Positions 61,708 to 64,000 of a stretch of DNA of 64,000 nt are shown here, piece after piece. Made by a program: the position numbers and the translations under genes. Under the pieces are notes generated by a model, which made no database searches, had not been told where the DNA came from, and saw only the letters and a list, made by a program, of their open reading frames with translations. How positions within the stretch are numbered: the first letter of the stretch is position 1; every line of letters starts with the position of its first letter. The DNA lies in NCBI RefSeq assembly GCF_002835935.1, contig NZ_PJCF01000003.1, positions 434,001 through 498,000 on the forward strand. The letters are read 5' to 3'. Origin of the DNA: Paraglaciecola sp. MB-3u-78. GTDB lineage: Bacteria > Pseudomonadota > Gammaproteobacteria > Enterobacterales > Alteromonadaceae.

Positions 61708-63393
61708 TTGTCATCTTTCTTCAGTTACAAGAGGCCTTCTAAAGGAAGGCTTTTTTGGGGCTTGCAAATCATTGGCTGGTTAACACTTACGATATTAACC
61801 TATTTGGCACTTACGGTGTGGTATGACACCTATAATTTCTGGCCAAATAATATTCACGGTTTGCTGCAATCAGCACTCGGTATCTTGTTCAGCTTAATCC
61901 TTCGCCAAGTTTTTTTATACCAGTGGGAGAAGCCATATATTAGTAGAACAATCATTGGTTTCATATCCGTCATCATTGTCGCGTTGCTTTGGACTGTAAT
62001 ACGAATTCAGTTATATCTATTGATTGTACCGCTATCTCCAGAGTACTTTAAGAAGCCAGATTGGGTGTTCAATAAAGCATCTATATTTTTCAATTTTGGT
62101 GTAGATGGTGCCAATATTGGCGATAAAAAATATTATTGGGATGACATGAGTTTTGGTTCAAATTCCAAACGTCCCAGTGCAGACATTTTCGATAAAACTG
62201 AGGGTAATGCGCTACAACAAATTGATTTACCTATTAATTTTGAACAGAAAAACGTTAACTATTTAGTCTCTGATTTCGGGGGAACATATACAACAATCGG
62301 AGCCGACCCGAGTGGGCGTAAAGGTAATGTAGCCATCACTACTAAAAACGCATTTAGTGAATTATGGGCGGGGTCTACTATAGGTACTAACAGCGGTTTC
62401 GCCAACGCAATTCCTATCACTAGAACAAACAGTACCTTAACCGTTTGGGTTTATTCATCTGATGCAGGAATTCCTGTACTTTTGAAGTTGGAAAATAATT
62501 ATGATGTCCGTTACAGTGCAGAAACTCAAACAAAAACAACAAAATCTAATACATGGGAGCCCATGATATTTGATTTTAATACCGCCAATTCATATAATGT
62601 AGCTTTAAGTTATGCTGAACTTTGGAAAGGTTTTGGAGGATGGTATTTTACTTCCTTATTAATCTTTTTATGTTGGGCAGCTTCCTATCATGGTATCAAA
62701 TACGCAATGTTATTCCAGCTCGAAAGAGATGAAGCAACAGGTCAAGCTCAACAAGCTAAACTGCTTAGTCTAGAAGCTTCAGAAGCGGCAAAAGAAGCGC
62801 AGTTACAAATGCTACGTTATCAATTAAACCCCCATTTTATGTTTAATACTCTTAATGCAATTTATGCCTTAATTAAATTGGGTGATCAAGACCAGGCTAA
62901 AGATATGGTCTCTAAACTTGGGAAGTTTTTGCGTTACCCACTCAACAATGATAACAATCAGTTAGTCAGTTTATCTGAGGAATTGGAAGCAATTTACTTG
63001 TATTTAGATATTGAAAAAGTACGCTTTGGTAATCGATTAACCATTAAAACCGACATTGAGCCTGTGGCTAGCTTATTTCTGGTGCCTAGCTTAATACTTC
63101 AACCTCTGGTTGAGAATGCGATTAAGTACGCAGTGGCTAAACAAGAAAATGGCGGTACTATTACGATCACTGGAAAAGTTAGAAAAAAACAGCTTATATT
63201 GACTGTCAGTGACGATGGTCCCGGTGCAGATTTATTTAACGGCAAGTTAACTAGCAAGATTGGCATTGGGTTACGCAATACCCAACAGCGCTTAGAAACA
63301 TTATTCGGTGCTAAACATTCATTCTCATTGGAAAATGTAGTACCTCATGGTTTTCGAATTGTAATGTGTTTACCAACTCGTAAAAGGTTGTAA
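61708..63393 (+). CDS. LytS-type sensor histidine kinase with an inserted carbohydrate-binding-like domain
   Basis: 561 aa. Three TM helices (about residues 14-38, 50-71, 81-107) precede a loop and a fourth TM (312-332). Then come a coiled-coil linker and a His_kinase (PF06580) domain with the phospho-His in LNPHFMFNTLNAIYALI (His376) and an ATP-binding HATPase (LQPLVENAIKYAV, IGIGLRNTQQRLE). The loop, residues about 122-297 (62071-62598), is unusually long. Its end-type segment ASIFFNFGVDGANIGDKKYY, WDDMSFG comes first, followed by a start-type segment PINFEQKNVNYLVSDFGGTY and NTWEPMIFDFN. That is the order of one carbohydrate-binding-like beta domain, cut and swapped. It should lie in the periplasm. 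The start is TTG 61708. The cognate regulator follows after 6 bp. Confidence 0.8.
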   Translation: MSSFFSYKRPSKGRLFWGLQIIGWLTLTILTYLALTVWYDTYNFWPNNIHGLLQSALGILFSLILRQVFLYQWEKPYISRTIIGFISVIIVALLWTVIRIQLYLLIVPLSPEYFKKPDWVFNKASIFFNFGVDGANIGDKKYYWDDMSFGSNSKRPSADIFDKTEGNALQQIDLPINFEQKNVNYLVSDFGGTYTTIGADPSGRKGNVAITTKNAFSELWAGSTIGTNSGFANAIPITRTNSTLTVWVYSSDAGIPVLLKLENNYDVRYSAETQTKTTKSNTWEPMIFDFNTANSYNVALSYAELWKGFGGWYFTSLLIFLCWAASYHGIKYAMLFQLERDEATGQAQQAKLLSLEASEAAKEAQLQMLRYQLNPHFMFNTLNAIYALIKLGDQDQAKDMVSKLGKFLRYPLNNDNNQLVSLSEELEAIYLYLDIEKVRFGNRLTIKTDIEPVASLFLVPSLILQPLVENAIKYAVAKQENGGTITITGKVRKKQLILTVSDDGPGADLFNGKLTSKIGIGLRNTQQRLETLFGAKHSFSLENVVPHGFRIVMCLPTRKRL

Positions 63394-63399
63394 AAAAAC

Positions 63400-64000
63400 A
63401 TGCTCAAGTTAAAGACTATTATTGTGGATGATGAATATTTAGCTCGACGTTTGCTCAAAGCCAATTTAACTGACATAGCAGAAATCGAATTAGTCGCGGA
63501 ATGTGAAAATGGCCGTCAGGTATTAGAGGCTGTATCGAACCATAACCCAGATTTAATTTTTATGGACATCCAAATGCCTGGTATGAATGGTATCGAAGTA
63601 GTAAAAGCGATACCCGTGAACAACATGCCTATGATTATTTTTACTACCGCTTATGACCAATATGCGGTATCAGCGTTTGATATTAATGCAGTAGATTATT
63701 TATTAAAACCACTAGATGAAAAGCAGGTGGAAAGAGCGGTCCAAAGGGCTGTGCTAGAATATTCATCAAAACGCGCCCTTGGTGATATTAAACAACACCT
63801 ATTAGATGCTTTGGGGCAAATTGGACACTCACCATCACCTGCCCCAATAGTCAACATACCAAGTAAGTTAGTGCCGGATGAGAGTCATCATTACCCCGAA
63901 AAATTATTCATTAAAGACGGCGACACCATAACCTTAATTAGTATGAAAGATATCGATTGGGTCGATGCAGCAGGCGATTATATGTGTGTTCATAGTGATG
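63400..64000 (+). CDS. LytTR-family response regulator (runs off the window)
   Basis: A REC domain (IIVDDEYLARRLL, phospho-acceptor Asp56 in LIFMDIQMPGMNG, the Thr/Lys positions in IFTTAYDQYAVSAF and YLLKPLDEKQVERA) is followed by a linker and the start of a LytTR DNA-binding domain (KLFIKDGDTITLISMKDIDW, VDAAGDYMCVHSD). The 200 codons visible cover REC and about half of LytTR; the 3' end is outside. ATG 63400 lies 6 bp after the kinase stop. With the kinase it forms a two-component system. Confidence 0.9.
   Translation, partial: MLKLKTIIVDDEYLARRLLKANLTDIAEIELVAECENGRQVLEAVSNHNPDLIFMDIQMPGMNGIEVVKAIPVNNMPMIIFTTAYDQYAVSAFDINAVDYLLKPLDEKQVERAVQRAVLEYSSKRALGDIKQHLLDALGQIGHSPSPAPIVNIPSKLVPDESHHYPEKLFIKDGDTITLISMKDIDWVDAAGDYMCVHSD

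Overview
The window looks like a chromosomal stretch from a marine gammaproteobacterium, most likely of the Alteromonadales (Glaciecola/Paraglaciecola/Alteromonas-like). This is inferred from protein style and gene content, not from a marker gene: AT-rich DNA, NlpI, MtfA, a DUF1111-type di-heme oxidoreductase, TolB/TPR membrane proteins, a PEP-CTERM-tailed protein, REP-associated (Y1) transposase debris and many short palindromic intergenic repeats. No rRNA, CRISPR array, replication origin or intact prophage was seen.

Layout. (1) 0-7.7 kb is mostly ordinary chromosome: a two-gene molybdenum hydroxylase (IorAB-like), cytidine deaminase, nlpI followed 2 bp later by an uncharacterised HExxH metallopeptidase, nadA and a HAD phosphatase, with a 280-bp MITE-like element before the last. 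(2) 7.7-24.2 kb is accessory: a tRNA-Ser(GGA) preceded by a partial copy of its own 5' end, an array of small hairpins, a broken small gene, a PrlF/YhaV toxin-antitoxin pair, a SNF2 helicase with a SWIM zinc-finger partner, a DUF2786 protein, and a 3.3-kb cassette of unfamiliar genes bounded by identical 48-bp direct repeats that lie inside two broken Mrr-type nuclease genes. A PEP-CTERM-like protein, a TolB/TPR membrane protein and fragments of an IS66 transposase and a tyrosine recombinase follow. (3) 25-42.4 kb holds exported and metabolic genes: a carboxylesterase lipoprotein, two very large lipoproteins in one transcription unit, an SMP-30-like beta-propeller, a nitroreductase beside a truncated TetR gene, an aminotransferase, a DUF2891 protein, MtfA with an internally deleted remnant of a second copy 5 kb away, an orphan solute-binding protein and an Imm22-like orphan immunity protein. 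(4) 42.9-53.2 kb has a large hybrid histidine kinase, a PepSY membrane protein, a CBS protein, a penicillin-acylase-family hydrolase, another solute-binding protein and msrB-msrA. (5) 53.4-54.9 kb is nested debris of mobile elements. (6) 55.3-64 kb carries a CBM6-containing di-heme oxidoreductase lipoprotein, a decaying second copy interrupted by an apparently intact IS1595-family element with an 8-bp target duplication, and a LytS/LytTR two-component system running off the end.

How the genes may work together. The last block looks like one regulatory unit. The LytS-type kinase carries, in its predicted periplasmic loop, a carbohydrate-binding-like beta domain in permuted order. About 150 bp of non-coding DNA next to it is repeated upstream of the intact di-heme oxidoreductase, so the two-component system may control both oxidoreductase copies. 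The second copy has lost its second heme site, its stop codon and its reading frame, and carries the IS.

The least explained material is the 15.2-18.2 kb cassette: a 502-aa protein with peptidoglycan-binding-like repeats and a hydrophobic C-terminus, a 118-aa partner, and a divergent one-TM coiled-coil gene whose C-terminal domain lies in the -1 frame. Identifications were made by eye from motifs and remembered families; no database search was run.
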